Assembly (NCBI GenBank): GCA_016788785.1
Contig: JAEUSM010000009.1
Coordinates: 62,001-126,000 of the forward strand
Length of the DNA: 64,000 nt
Origin: Candidatus Kapaibacterium sp.
GTDB taxonomy: Bacteria > Bacteroidota > Ignavibacteria > Kapaibacteriales > JAEUSM01
Direction of reading: 5' to 3'
Positions 45,286 to 55,233 of this stretch are shown here, piece by piece. Position 1 is the first letter of the stretch. Every line of letters starts with the position of its first letter. A program made the position numbers and the translations under genes. The notes under the pieces were generated by a model. That model did not search any database and had not been told where the DNA came from. It was given only the letters and a program-made list of their open reading frames with translations.

Positions 45286-47274
45286 TTATTTTTGTAAAGG
45301 AAAAGCAGTGAAAAATGTTGCACCCTCACCGAAAGTGGATTCACACCAAACATGACCTTGCATCATTTCAGCAAGTTTTTTAACTATAGAAAGCCCTAAA
45401 CCAGTGGAACTTTCACCACCGGTTGGTTTTGCAGAAAGTTTACCGAATTTGGAGAAGAGTTTTTTCTGGTCTTCTACAGAAATACCTGGTCCTTCATCTT
45501 TCACGCTGACAACATAGTACGGAACTTCCTTAGGTACATTAGGAATTTGGATGTTATCTTCTGTTGAAACAAAAGCTCTAACCCAAATGGATTTTTCTTT
45601 CGGAGAATATTTTACTGAATTTGAGATGACATTTTCCAAAATCTCGTGTAAGGAATTTTTATCAACATTAATAGTACAATCTTCAGCATCATTGATAAAA
45701 TTAAGTGTGATATCCTTTTGTTTTGACATTGCTACATAATTATTGACCACGTCAAAAAGAATCTCGTTACCATCGATTACTTCATAATTCAAATTCATTT
45801 TACCAGTTTCTATGGCATTGACATCCAAGAGATTAGAAATAATTGAACGCATTCTCTTGGCAATGTCTTCAATCTTATTCATTTCTTTTACCAATTTCTC
45901 TGGGTTGAGTCGTTGATGGTATTCTTTGACCATCGAAGCTGTGAGCATTATTGAAGCTAATGGATTTTTCAAATCGTGTGCAGCAATCCCCAAAAACTCA
46001 TTTTTCTCGTCATTGAGTTCTTGTAAGCGTTCATTGAAGCTCGCCAATTCGATATTTTTCAATTTGTAGATTTCCGCTTCTTTCTCTTTTTGAGCAACAT
46101 CGTGAAGTACTCTCATTGATTGGATTTGCTCATCTGACTTTTCGTTAAATACTTCGTTTTCTAAATTGTGAAATTCTTCATAATGTTCCAAAGCCTTTTT
46201 ATAAAGCTTTTTATCCTTGTAATACAAAGCTAATTCTTCATGAGCCTTAAAAAGAAGTTCTTTTGCTTTAATTTCTTTACTTAAAGTAAGAGCTTCTTGC
46301 AATAGTTTTTCGGTTTTTTTTGACTTTTCGAACGTTCTATAGGTAGTGGCAGTTTCAATTAGTGAAGCAATGATTTTGAAAACATCATTTGTTTCTCGAG
46401 CTAATTCTAAGCCTTTATCTGAAAATTTTAAAGCCTCTTCTGGATTGTTGAACTCCCTGTGTAATGCAGATAACAATCTATAGGAATTTGATATTCCTAA
46501 CTTATCTTTGACTTGTTCTGAGAGCTCTAAAGATTGTAATGCTTTTTCTAATGCTTCATCATTTCTTTTGAGAAGTCGTAATGTTGCAGCTGTACTGTGT
46601 AAAGCTAATGCTAGACGACGAGGTTCTCCAATCTCCTTTACTATTTCGATACTTTTCTCATGAAATTCTAAGGATTTTTCATAATCTTTCAAATTTTCAT
46701 AAACAATTCCAATATTGGTGAGTGAAATTGCAACGCCAATTTGATAATCAGCTTGTTCAAAGAGTTCTGGGCATTTTTGGTAATATTCTAATGCTTCTGC
46801 AAAATTACCAATTTGGTTATTTGTTGCAGCAATGTTATTATAAACTGAAGCTAAGCCACGTGAATTACCAAGTTCATTAAAAATTTCTGGACAATTTTGC
46901 CAATATGAGAGAGCTGCTCCATAATTACCAAGTGATTTATTAATAACTCCAAGCAAATTGTAAACATTGGCAATTTCCAATTTATTTGCTAACTTGACCC
47001 AAATTTCTAATGCAGCATCTGCAAGTTGGGACGCCTCTTCTAATTGATTGAGAATTGTTTTTGCAGTACTTAAATTTTGAAAATAATATGCTTGATGGTA
47101 ATCGGATGGGAAACTATCTAATAAAAGTTTTGTCTCTTCTAAAAGAGCAATGGTTTCATCAGGAAAAACAGGTTTTATTTGATTTGTAGCGGCAACATAT
47201 GCGTCAAGCTTTTCTTCAATAGTTTTTGAAGAGTTCAATTGGGAACGTAATTCTTCAAGAACTTTTTCTAACAT
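45286..47274 (-). CDS. Soluble TPR-domain sensor histidine kinase
   Basis: The 662-residue protein has tetratricopeptide repeats (about 55-370), a short coiled linker (EVFNEKSDEQ...EAEIYKLKNIELASFNERL) and a HisKA-HATPase core (about 425-660). AAHDLKNPLAS holds the phospho-accepting His. NVISNSVKYSP is the N box, DEGPGIS and TGLGLSIVKKL the G boxes. No membrane helix or receiver is present, so it should sense a cytoplasmic state through the TPR array. The linker closely resembles that of the TPR cyclase two genes upstream. No response regulator is adjacent. Confidence 0.88.
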   Translation of the reverse strand: MLEKVLEELRSQLNSSKTIEEKLDAYVAATNQIKPVFPDETIALLEETKLLLDSFPSDYHQAYYFQNLSTAKTILNQLEEASQLADAALEIWVKLANKLEIANVYNLLGVINKSLGNYGAALSYWQNCPEIFNELGNSRGLASVYNNIAATNNQIGNFAEALEYYQKCPELFEQADYQIGVAISLTNIGIVYENLKDYEKSLEFHEKSIEIVKEIGEPRRLALALHSTAATLRLLKRNDEALEKALQSLELSEQVKDKLGISNSYRLLSALHREFNNPEEALKFSDKGLELARETNDVFKIIASLIETATTYRTFEKSKKTEKLLQEALTLSKEIKAKELLFKAHEELALYYKDKKLYKKALEHYEEFHNLENEVFNEKSDEQIQSMRVLHDVAQKEKEAEIYKLKNIELASFNERLQELNDEKNEFLGIAAHDLKNPLASIMLTASMVKEYHQRLNPEKLVKEMNKIEDIAKRMRSIISNLLDVNAIETGKMNLNYEVIDGNEILFDVVNNYVAMSKQKDITLNFINDAEDCTINVDKNSLHEILENVISNSVKYSPKEKSIWVRAFVSTEDNIQIPNVPKEVPYYVVSVKDEGPGISVEDQKKLFSKFGKLSAKPTGGESSTGLGLSIVKKLAEMMQGHVWCESTFGEGATFFTAFPLQK

Positions 47275-47299
47275 TGTATTGCTAATGGTCTATTTTGGA

Positions 47300-48910
47300 T
47301 TATTGTAATTTTGAAGTAATCTTTTCTTCAAACGTAGACAATTTTGACGTATGAGGGGAATAAAAAATGTTTGATGTTCCACGTTCGGTATCTTCCCAAA
47401 ACATTGGACCATGAATTTTGAAATGAAATAGTAAATCCTGTACCATTTTTTCCGCAGTTTGTTTTGGATATGATTTCAAGTCTTTACAAATATCTTCTAT
47501 GATTAAATTTGAAAGTAAATGAGAAGTTTCAGTATCTGAATCAAGATAAAACAAGCATAATGATACTTGGATTTGTAATACTTGCGTAAGAATTACATCA
47601 GAATTATTAGTATTACTTGAGGTTGGATTGTCCATTTTCAAAAATCCAGAAACTAATAAAACTTGCGTATCAATATCCCAATCAAGTTTATAAACTAAGA
47701 TAAGTAAGTTTTTCATCTCACTGGTTAATACTGCACTTATGAACATCAGATTTTTTTGCATCTGAGATTGTAAATATACTTGGTTGCTGTACCATTGCAA
47801 ATACCAAACAGCTTGTTTAACCGCTGCAACTTTTCCAGATACAATCAATTGCTCAATGAATTTACCATAATGATATGCCAAAGTATAAAGATTTCTTGGA
47901 TCATTTTTACTACTTCCATCTTTAATAGCAAATCTCATCATCGTATTGAAACGTACAAGCACAAGAGAAATGAGGTTATCATCGTCAACTTCACAAACTT
48001 TTTTACCGATTTTTACTAATTCCGAACCACACAAAGAGGCTAAATCAAAAGAATTTATATTCAAGAATTTAAAGTAGGCATCACCTAAAATGCGGAAGCA
48101 TTTTACTTCAAAAAAGGTTTTATTATCTTGAATTTCTTGGTATTGACCTGAAAGAGTTTGGAACGAGGTATCCTGCTCAATAGTTTCGGACATTGTGAAA
48201 AAATGTAAAGGAATTTTGCGTTTAACTTCTATATAATCTCTGACTAAAGCACAGGTTATACGAACTGTTTGTGCTTGATATTCTTTAAAATTGACAGAGT
48301 GAAATATATTATCTAATTGATTCATAGATGTCAATAAAGAAATCTGGAATCCTTCAGCATTTCTTGGTATATCAATATAATCTTGAAGTCCGGGTTTTAT
48401 TAAATCTTTAATGACACTTTTTGCGTTTTTATACAAATTGCGAATGATTGCACTCGGTTTCGTTTGTCGTAAAATATAAAAAACATACGGAAAAACAAAT
48501 ATGAGAGAAATTGGCAATAGAATATAGACATTTAAAAAAGAACTTGCAGGTCGAGTATTTTCAACAATAAGGATTGTATGAAGTGCTGAAAGTATAATAA
48601 GCCATCCAAAAAATAATGATGGCATATCATTCATATATAAATCAATTAATCGAGGAATCATCTGTGAGGCGATGGTAATGATGATGATTAACGTACCAAG
48701 AACCAAACCTACAACACCTAACCATACCTCAGGTGCAAAAGAAATATCTTTTAAAATTGGGGCAGAATTGTAAAATTGTTGAAATAGTTCTGTTGAGAAT
48801 ATAGCATTTACTGCAAGGTCAAGCAGCAAAATTGCTATAGCCATGGATAAAAAACTTGCTATAAATCGATGTTCTTTGAAATAAACTTTCAGTAAGTAAA
48901 CTGATTTCAT
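47300..48910 (-). CDS. Membrane protein with four N-terminal helices and a large soluble domain
   Basis: The 536-residue protein has four hydrophobic segments (about 17-35, 60-84, 99-112, 125-147). A cytoplasmic helical region of about 390 residues follows with no recognised motif. Topology and the SQMIPRLIDLY stretch after helix two recall DUF2254 membrane proteins, but the match is weak. It sits between the TPR cyclase (2-base gap) and TPR kinase (25-base gap), so it may be the membrane component that the two soluble sensors report on. That is inference. Confidence 0.6.
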   Translation of the reverse strand: MKSVYLLKVYFKEHRFIASFLSMAIAILLLDLAVNAIFSTELFQQFYNSAPILKDISFAPEVWLGVVGLVLGTLIIIITIASQMIPRLIDLYMNDMPSLFFGWLIILSALHTILIVENTRPASSFLNVYILLPISLIFVFPYVFYILRQTKPSAIIRNLYKNAKSVIKDLIKPGLQDYIDIPRNAEGFQISLLTSMNQLDNIFHSVNFKEYQAQTVRITCALVRDYIEVKRKIPLHFFTMSETIEQDTSFQTLSGQYQEIQDNKTFFEVKCFRILGDAYFKFLNINSFDLASLCGSELVKIGKKVCEVDDDNLISLVLVRFNTMMRFAIKDGSSKNDPRNLYTLAYHYGKFIEQLIVSGKVAAVKQAVWYLQWYSNQVYLQSQMQKNLMFISAVLTSEMKNLLILVYKLDWDIDTQVLLVSGFLKMDNPTSSNTNNSDVILTQVLQIQVSLCLFYLDSDTETSHLLSNLIIEDICKDLKSYPKQTAEKMVQDLLFHFKIHGPMFWEDTERGTSNIFYSPHTSKLSTFEEKITSKLQ

Positions 48911-48912
48911 TG

Positions 48913-50898
48913 CTATTTGGCATCCAAGAGGAAATAGGTGTTCATCGTACCTTTTCCTTTGATAGTTAATGGTCCTCTAAATTCAAAAGTAAACAAATCT
49001 TGTAAAATAGTATATACTTTTTCGGTAACATGAATTTTACCAACCTCACCATGTGATTCCATTCGTGAGGCTGTATTGACTGTATCACCCCATAAATCAT
49101 ATGCGAATTTACGTTTGCCAATAACCCCAGCGACAACAGGACCTGTATGAAATCCGATGCGAGCATTAATATCTATACCATAACCGCTATCGAAATTTTT
49201 TATGATTTCTCTGATTTCCAAGGCAAATCGTGCCACTGCTTCTGTGTTGTTTTCCATTACTTCTGGTAGCCCACCAACACACATATAATTATCACCAATA
49301 GTCTTAATTTTTTCTAAGCCATATTTGTCTGCAATTGCGTCAAACTCCGTAAAAATATTATTCAACATTCCAACAATAGTTTCCGGAGAAATAGAAGATG
49401 AAAGATGGGTAAACCCTGCGATATCAGCAAAAAGAACGGTTACATTTTCAAATCTATCAGCTATAGGATTTTCATTTGCTTTCAACCTTGCTGCAATAGC
49501 GGGAGGCAGTACATTGAGCAACAAACTTTCCGAAAGTGAGTGTGCTTCTTCAATGAGTATATTTTTTTCGTTCAGTTCTGTATTTGCAAGCTCAATTTCT
49601 GCTGCTTGTTTTTCTAAGATATCCTGTTGACGCAAAATTTCATCGTTTGCTGATTGTAATTCGACATTACGAAGTCTATAGATTTCTGCTTCTCGTTCTT
49701 TCTTTTCAACTTCAAATGTTACTTGAAGTTGTTGCATTTTTTCATTGGATTTTTCATTAAAAACTTCCTTCTCCAAGGTAAAATATGATTCGAAAGATTC
49801 TAAGGCAGATTTGTAATTTTCCAAATGTTTGAGAACAACTGCACGATCTTTATGAATTTTAAAGAGAAGTTCTTTTGCTTGTAAATCTGTAGCAATAGTA
49901 ACGGCATTGTTCAATAATTCTAAAGAAGAATTGAAGTTTTTATATTTCTCGTATGTACGAGCAAGTTCAATCAACGATGCAGTTTCTCTAAACTTGTCAC
50001 CAATCTTTTTTGCATTTTCGATGCTCTTCATACCAAAATCAATAGACTTTTCTTCTTCATTGATTTCTCGATACAATGCACATAAAAGTCCTTGAGTAGT
50101 TGTAATGCCAAGTAAATCTTGCAATTCTTCGCGAATAGCCAAAGATTTTTTTGCCATTTCCTTTGACTCTGCATATTCGCCTTTGAATTTCAAAACACCT
50201 GCGATATTGTGATAGGTCATTGCCAATCCACGCTGGTCATTGGTTGATTCTTGTAAAGGAATACTTTGTTTGAAATATTCTAAGGCTTGGTCATATTTTT
50301 CTAAGTTTTCATAGATGATACCAATATTACTAAGTGTCATCGCTAAACGTGGAAGATTTTCAAATTCTTGAAATATCTTCACAGACTTTTGATATGAATC
50401 CAACGCTTCAGTAAAATTTCCTAATTGAGTTTGTAAAGCACCCAAATTATTTAATACTGCACCTTCACCAATTTTATTTTCTGCCCGCTGATAATAACTG
50501 GAACTGGACTGCCAATTTACTAAAGCATCTGCAAAGTTACCTTTTTGACGTGAAATTATACCCAACATATTATAGTTTGAGCCTATTTCATCATATTTGT
50601 TGGTCTTTTCAAGTAATTCAATAGATTTTTTTATTTCTGCTAAACTAACATCTACTTTAGAAAGCATGAAGTGAGAAACACCTGATGCGTAAAAAGCCAA
50701 TGCCAAGGCAATCGTATCATTTTGATTGATAGCCTCTTCTTTAATTATTTCTGCGAACTCAATTGTGAGGGCTGGTTTTGTTTGGCAGAATTCTTTTGCT
50801 ACAGTATTGTACACAGTCAATTTGTCAGAATTAGTATCCCCTGTGGATACAAACTCTTCAAATCGTTGTTGCGCAATTTGTAGTAATTCGTTGGACAT
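48913..50898 (-). CDS. TPR-domain class III adenylate cyclase (second copy)
   Basis: The 661-residue protein has TPRs (about 85-380), a helical linker (EVFNEKSNEK...EAEIYRLRNVELQ) and a C-terminal cyclase domain (about 480-655). FADIAGFT and TIGDNYM give the metal aspartates. Lys in EKIKTIGD and Asp in YDLWGDTVN give ATP specificity, and TVNTASRME the transition-state residues. ATG 50898 is chosen over a TTG two codons upstream. The linker and TPR half resemble the histidine kinase downstream much more than the other cyclase at 12.6 kb. It follows the barrel gene by 9 bases. Confidence 0.88.
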   Translation of the reverse strand: MSNELLQIAQQRFEEFVSTGDTNSDKLTVYNTVAKEFCQTKPALTIEFAEIIKEEAINQNDTIALALAFYASGVSHFMLSKVDVSLAEIKKSIELLEKTNKYDEIGSNYNMLGIISRQKGNFADALVNWQSSSSYYQRAENKIGEGAVLNNLGALQTQLGNFTEALDSYQKSVKIFQEFENLPRLAMTLSNIGIIYENLEKYDQALEYFKQSIPLQESTNDQRGLAMTYHNIAGVLKFKGEYAESKEMAKKSLAIREELQDLLGITTTQGLLCALYREINEEEKSIDFGMKSIENAKKIGDKFRETASLIELARTYEKYKNFNSSLELLNNAVTIATDLQAKELLFKIHKDRAVVLKHLENYKSALESFESYFTLEKEVFNEKSNEKMQQLQVTFEVEKKEREAEIYRLRNVELQSANDEILRQQDILEKQAAEIELANTELNEKNILIEEAHSLSESLLLNVLPPAIAARLKANENPIADRFENVTVLFADIAGFTHLSSSISPETIVGMLNNIFTEFDAIADKYGLEKIKTIGDNYMCVGGLPEVMENNTEAVARFALEIREIIKNFDSGYGIDINARIGFHTGPVVAGVIGKRKFAYDLWGDTVNTASRMESHGEVGKIHVTEKVYTILQDLFTFEFRGPLTIKGKGTMNTYFLLDAK

Positions 50899-50907
50899 GA
50901 ACAAATA

Positions 50908-52566
50908 TTAAAAAGATAAAGAATACTGCAATGTAGATTGCAACTCTCTAAAAGAACTGCGGACTCTTTCATCTTGAGAAAGAAAGGAATTGAGAGAACT
51001 ATTCAGTAAAATTTTACCCAAATTCTCACCCAAATCATATTGAATTTGTGTTAGTATAAGCATTTGAACATCGGAATTATCCGCTTCAATATAGTTTATA
51101 CCAATTTGCAAACTGGTTGTCAACCCATGATTTGTAAACCCTTTTGAAACTTTCTCTTGTACAGAAAAAATTTTGGTACTTAATAGAGATGTTATGACCG
51201 AATTAAACGACAAATTGGTGTGAAAGGAAAGTGTGGAAGGAAAAATTAGTGAATGAAAAATACTTGCTAATTGAACTTTTGATCGATTGGTAAATTGTAA
51301 AACAGGATTTTGGTCTTCTACATCTTGAAAACTATACAATCCACCTATTGTTGAGGTAGCATCAAATAGTCGGAATGTATACCGTGGGTTGATTGAGAAA
51401 AATGAAAAGATATTCCGCATTAATAGTGTATCATTTTGGTGTTCAGATGACATACCAAAATTAGTATACGTTGTATTCAGTGAAAATTGAGATGTCGGTT
51501 GCCACATTCCCACAAAAGAGCCAATTGTTCGTGTTGTTGTGGAAAATTTATTCCCTACAACGTTATTATTTCTAATACCTACAGATGGTTTTAGGAATAA
51601 TGTGTTGGAAAAGAGGCGTATCGATGGCGAAACTGTCCATTCAAAAATATCATTTTGTAACTGTGGGAATCCTTGCGAAATAAACCCAGGTCCAATCCAT
51701 TGTGCCATACTTTGGAGTGAAAATGCGTTTGTTGGTGTCAGAAACGCTGAAACTCGGAATGCTTTATCGTATGAAGATGAGCTATTTACTGGCAAAACCC
51801 ACGTTGGAATAGTAGTTGTATTTTCTGATGATAGTGAAGGTAATGACAGTGACCGAGTAGTAGCAGAAACACTAGCCTCTCCATTTATTCTCAAATATTT
51901 GTCTACTTTCAAACCAGATGAAATACTTGCTACAGTATTAGCCATGGGTTGAGGAGGTGTAATTGAAGGAGTAGTTTTAATGGAATTTGTATCATCAATT
52001 GAACGAACAATATTCACATGCATAAAGCTTTCCATTTCATCACCATATCCGAGTTTTATAGCAGAAATTGTTCTCGAATATTCGCCTTGATATGCAATAA
52101 GCGAATCAGGGGAACGTGCTATTCGTCCTAATCCATAGACTATGGAGGCACGAAAATCCCCCGGTGTAATATCAATTCCACCACCAAGAATCCGTAAATC
52201 GCCAAAGGTCAAATTTGAAAGTTTTTTTGAAAAATACCCTGCGTGAAGTTGAAGCCAATCACCAATTTTGGGGCTGATACCAATTTGGTTAAATGGTTGT
52301 TGGAATCCCACTTGGTTTGTTGTTAGATACACCTCAAACGGTAATTGTATGATGTTATTAATAGAAACTGTTGTTCGAGCAATTGCTCGTGATACAAACC
52401 CCGGATGCCGAGCTTCTATTCCATTTGCTGAATAGAAATCCGCATTAATATTTACTTGTCCATTCACAGTTACTCCATCGGAACAAATTAAAAGAGAAGC
52501 TCCAAATGTAAGAAACCACAAAATAAAACTGAATAACAACAGTTTGACTATCAAAGCTTTACACAA
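50908..52566 (-). CDS. Outer-membrane beta-barrel protein
   Basis: The 552-residue protein has a signal peptide (about 1-30) and then alternating Ser/Thr/aromatic strands throughout. It ends in QSTLQYSLSF, with a terminal Phe typical of barrel-assembly signals. GDWLQLHAGYFSKKLSNLTFGDLRILGGGID near residue 105 is the most conserved-looking part. The start is TTG; no ATG is available before the signal peptide. It heads the signalling operon, which suggests the operon watches over an envelope process. No known porin family is recognised. Confidence 0.68.
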   Translation of the reverse strand: MCKALIVKLLLFSFILWFLTFGASLLICSDGVTVNGQVNINADFYSANGIEARHPGFVSRAIARTTVSINNIIQLPFEVYLTTNQVGFQQPFNQIGISPKIGDWLQLHAGYFSKKLSNLTFGDLRILGGGIDITPGDFRASIVYGLGRIARSPDSLIAYQGEYSRTISAIKLGYGDEMESFMHVNIVRSIDDTNSIKTTPSITPPQPMANTVASISSGLKVDKYLRINGEASVSATTRSLSLPSLSSENTTTIPTWVLPVNSSSSYDKAFRVSAFLTPTNAFSLQSMAQWIGPGFISQGFPQLQNDIFEWTVSPSIRLFSNTLFLKPSVGIRNNNVVGNKFSTTTRTIGSFVGMWQPTSQFSLNTTYTNFGMSSEHQNDTLLMRNIFSFFSINPRYTFRLFDATSTIGGLYSFQDVEDQNPVLQFTNRSKVQLASIFHSLIFPSTLSFHTNLSFNSVITSLLSTKIFSVQEKVSKGFTNHGLTTSLQIGINYIEADNSDVQMLILTQIQYDLGENLGKILLNSSLNSFLSQDERVRSSFRELQSTLQYSLSF

Positions 52567-52643
52567 AAAAAAGAGATTACATTTTTATATTCAAAACTAT
52601 ATACGACAAAGTAGCCAATTTTGTTCCAAATAATGGTAAATAT

Positions 52644-53180
52644 ATGAAATTTATTGGTTCATTCAACGAAAAATTATGGCAATTATGTGTCGAAACTGGA
52701 GCCGTTCAATTGCCAATTCATCCAATTGAATCGGATACTTTTCGATTGAACAAGATATGTCAATTTCCTCCATTTTGTCGAAAGATTGCCTTTGAAATCG
52801 TTTCACATTTTTTAGACCAAGATGTTCAGGTTGTTACAACCACATCACCAGAGAGTATATTGTTGGTTGCAGAAGTTGCTCGACAATTAGAAGCAAGAAT
52901 TTTGATGCCATCGTTACAATTGCAACCAGAAAGCCAATTTTCACTTCAACATCCATTTGAATTGCATTCTGGGGATAGAATTATTGTTATTGAATCAGTA
53001 GTAACAGAAAAAACAACTGCTATTTCATCGTTGTTTCGAACGATTTTGACTGCAAATGCACGACTTGTTGGCATTGGTTCTTGGATTGATTTCAAATCAA
53101 GTTCACGACTATTAAACATTCGTCAGGTGAGTGCATTTCGTTTGGATGATAGTAGTGAAGCCGATGTAGATGAGAAGTAA
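52644..53180 (+). CDS. Phosphoribosyltransferase-like protein with degenerate PRPP loop
   Basis: The 178-residue protein follows the type I PRTase order of orotate phosphoribosyltransferase. VQVVTTTSPESILLVAEVARQL is the dinucleotide-like region and DRIIVIESVVTEKTTAISSLFRTI takes the place of the PRPP loop. In the loop the usual acidic pair and TTG are altered to ESVVTEK, so PRPP binding is doubtful. It may be a regulatory or degenerate member. It starts 77 bases from the divergent barrel operon and precedes ffh. Confidence 0.6.
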   Translation: MKFIGSFNEKLWQLCVETGAVQLPIHPIESDTFRLNKICQFPPFCRKIAFEIVSHFLDQDVQVVTTTSPESILLVAEVARQLEARILMPSLQLQPESQFSLQHPFELHSGDRIIVIESVVTEKTTAISSLFRTILTANARLVGIGSWIDFKSSSRLLNIRQVSAFRLDDSSEADVDEK

Positions 53181-53228
53181 AATTACGTTGAATCGTACAT
53201 AAAGTATTCATAGGTAAAAAAAAATCCG

Positions 53229-53236
53229 TATATTTG
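53229..53236 (+). promoter_or_regulatory. Possible promoter of ffh-rpsP
   Basis: TATATTTG lies 31 bases before the ffh start. At the 19-base spacing upstream there is TTC instead of TTG, so the match is partial. Confidence 0.4.
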
Positions 53237-53266
53237 TAATTCGTGTAAAATATAAAAAACAACACC

Positions 53267-54616
53267 ATGTTTGAAAGTTTAAGTACAAAAATAGAGTCTG
53301 CACTCCGAAGATTTCGTGGGCTAAACAAGTTATCAGAGGAAAACATTGAAGAAGCGTTACAAGAAGTTCGTAAAGCACTCATTGATGCAGATGTTAACTT
53401 CCAAGTTTCAAAAAAGTTTGTCGAAGATGTAAAGCAAAAAGCCATTGGATTGGAAGTAAAAGGTAATGTATTACCTGGTCAAATGGTTATAAAAGTCATC
53501 TATGATGAGTTAGTAACGTTGATGGGCAGTACCAAAAGTGATATCAACCTTTCATCTCCTCCTGCAGTTATTATGGTTGCAGGATTACAAGGTTCTGGAA
53601 AAACTACATTTTGTGCCAAATTGGCATTATCACTTAAGAAAAAAGGCAAACAACCACTTTTAGTAGCTTGTGATATCTATCGTCCTGCGGCAATTGATCA
53701 ATTGAAAACGTTAGGTCAAACAGCCAATGTTGCGGTGTTTACAGTTGAAGGGAAAAGCCCTGTAGAAATCGCAACAGAATCGTTGGTGTATGCTCGTAAA
53801 TATGCACGTGATGTTATCATTGTCGATACAGCTGGTCGACTAACCATCGATGAAGAAATGATGCAAGAAGTTCGCGAAATAAAAGAGAAAACGAAACCGA
53901 ATGAAATTCTTTTTGTTTGCGATGCAATGATTGGTCAAGATGCTGTAACAACGGCAAAATCATTCCATGATTCATTGAATTTAACGGGTGTAGTTTTATC
54001 CAAATTGGATGGTGATACACGCGGTGGTGCTGCACTTTCAATTCGTCAAGTAGTTGGACAGCCGATTAAATTTGTTTCTACAGGTGAAACAATCGATACA
54101 TTGGAGCCTTTTTATCCTGAAAGAATTGCATCTCGTATTTTGGGTATGGGAGATGTTCTTACCTTAGTAGAAAAAGCACAACAGCAATTTGATGAAGATG
54201 AAGCAAAGGTATTAGAAGAAAAGATTCGTAAAAATCAATTTACCTTTCAAGACTTTTTAGAACAGCTTCGCACGATTAAAAAAATGGGCTCTCTAAAAGA
54301 GTTACTTAGCTATATACCTGGAATGGATAAGGCTATGAGAAATGTTCAAGTTGATGATTCTGCTTTCAATAAAGTGGAAGCCATGATATTGTCAATGACG
54401 AAAAAAGAACGTTCGACACCAACAATAATAAATGGTTCTCGTCGTCGAAGGATTGCTACAGGTAGTGGCACTACTGTGCAAGATGTGAATAAACTGTTAA
54501 AACAGTTTGAGGAAATGCAGAAAATGATGAAGTCGATGACCAACAAAGGTGGAAAGGCTCCAAACAAACTCCGCAATTTCAAAATGCCAACCGGGTTTGG
54601 AAGATTTTCAAACTAA
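53267..54616 (+). CDS. ffh: Signal recognition particle protein Ffh
   Basis: The 449-residue GTPase has an N domain, G domain and Met-rich M domain. GLQGSGKTT (about 106-114), DTAGRL (about 190) and TKLDGD-type SKLDGDTRGGAAL are the G motifs. The tail holds FEEMQKMMKSM for 4.5S RNA and signal-sequence binding. It delivers nascent membrane proteins to FtsY. rpsP follows after 48 bases, the usual arrangement. Confidence 0.97.
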   Translation: MFESLSTKIESALRRFRGLNKLSEENIEEALQEVRKALIDADVNFQVSKKFVEDVKQKAIGLEVKGNVLPGQMVIKVIYDELVTLMGSTKSDINLSSPPAVIMVAGLQGSGKTTFCAKLALSLKKKGKQPLLVACDIYRPAAIDQLKTLGQTANVAVFTVEGKSPVEIATESLVYARKYARDVIIVDTAGRLTIDEEMMQEVREIKEKTKPNEILFVCDAMIGQDAVTTAKSFHDSLNLTGVVLSKLDGDTRGGAALSIRQVVGQPIKFVSTGETIDTLEPFYPERIASRILGMGDVLTLVEKAQQQFDEDEAKVLEEKIRKNQFTFQDFLEQLRTIKKMGSLKELLSYIPGMDKAMRNVQVDDSAFNKVEAMILSMTKKERSTPTIINGSRRRRIATGSGTTVQDVNKLLKQFEEMQKMMKSMTNKGGKAPNKLRNFKMPTGFGRFSN

Positions 54617-54664
54617 CGGATTTTCTAATTTTATTTACTTTTTAATAGAGTAGGGTATTTCTCT

Positions 54665-55078
54665 ATGGTTAAATTACGTTTACGTAGACGCGGTCGCAAA
54701 AGAGCTCCTTTTTATGATATAGTAGCTGTTGATGCGCGTCGAAGAAGAGATGGTGCTTTTATTGAGCGTGTTGGATACTACAATCCAATGACACAACCAT
54801 CTACTATTGTTTTAGATCACGAGCGTTCCATTTATTGGTTAAATGTTGGTGCACAACCGACAGACATCGTTCGTTCGTTGTTAAGTTATGACGGTGTGTT
54901 GTTACGTCGCCAAATGCAATTCAAAGGTAAAGAAACTGCAGAAATTTCTACTGCTGTTGACAATCACAAAGAAAATGCTTTAGCTCGTTACAAACGTAAA
55001 AAAGAACAATTATCAGTGAAAAAGACTAAAGCTAAGGAAGCTAAAGCAGCTGAGGCTGAAAACACTGCTTCTGAATAA
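54665..55078 (+). CDS. rpsP: 30S ribosomal protein S16
   Basis: The 137-residue protein has the S16 core in the first 80 residues (VKLRLRRRGRKRAPFYDIVAVDARRRRDGAFIERVGYYNP, AQPTDIVRSLL). A C-terminal Lys/Ala/Glu-rich extension of about 50 residues follows, as often in Bacteroidota. It closes with a strong terminator. Confidence 0.96.
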   Translation: MVKLRLRRRGRKRAPFYDIVAVDARRRRDGAFIERVGYYNPMTQPSTIVLDHERSIYWLNVGAQPTDIVRSLLSYDGVLLRRQMQFKGKETAEISTAVDNHKENALARYKRKKEQLSVKKTKAKEAKAAEAENTASE

Positions 55079-55100
55079 ATTACAGTATAGTATTTCGTTT

Positions 55101-55152
55101 TGCCTTGCATAGTTCTATGAGAATCTCTCTTCCTATGCGAGGCATTTTTTTT
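55101..55152 (+). terminator. Rho-independent terminator after rpsP
   Basis: TGCCTTGCATAG pairs with CTATGCGAGGCA (one G-T pair) around a 20-base loop, followed by eight T. Confidence 0.88.
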
Positions 55153-55233
55153 GTATATTTGTTATTCGTTGTTGTTATTGTTTACCTACGGTTTCAATAG
55201 GTTACTTGGGTTATATTTCTTATTTTGTTTCCA

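Noticed and set aside
55154-55161. TATATTTG after the rpsP terminator as promoter of the receiver gene
   Set aside because: The bases 19 upstream belong to the terminator stem and lack TTG, so evidence is too weak to list.
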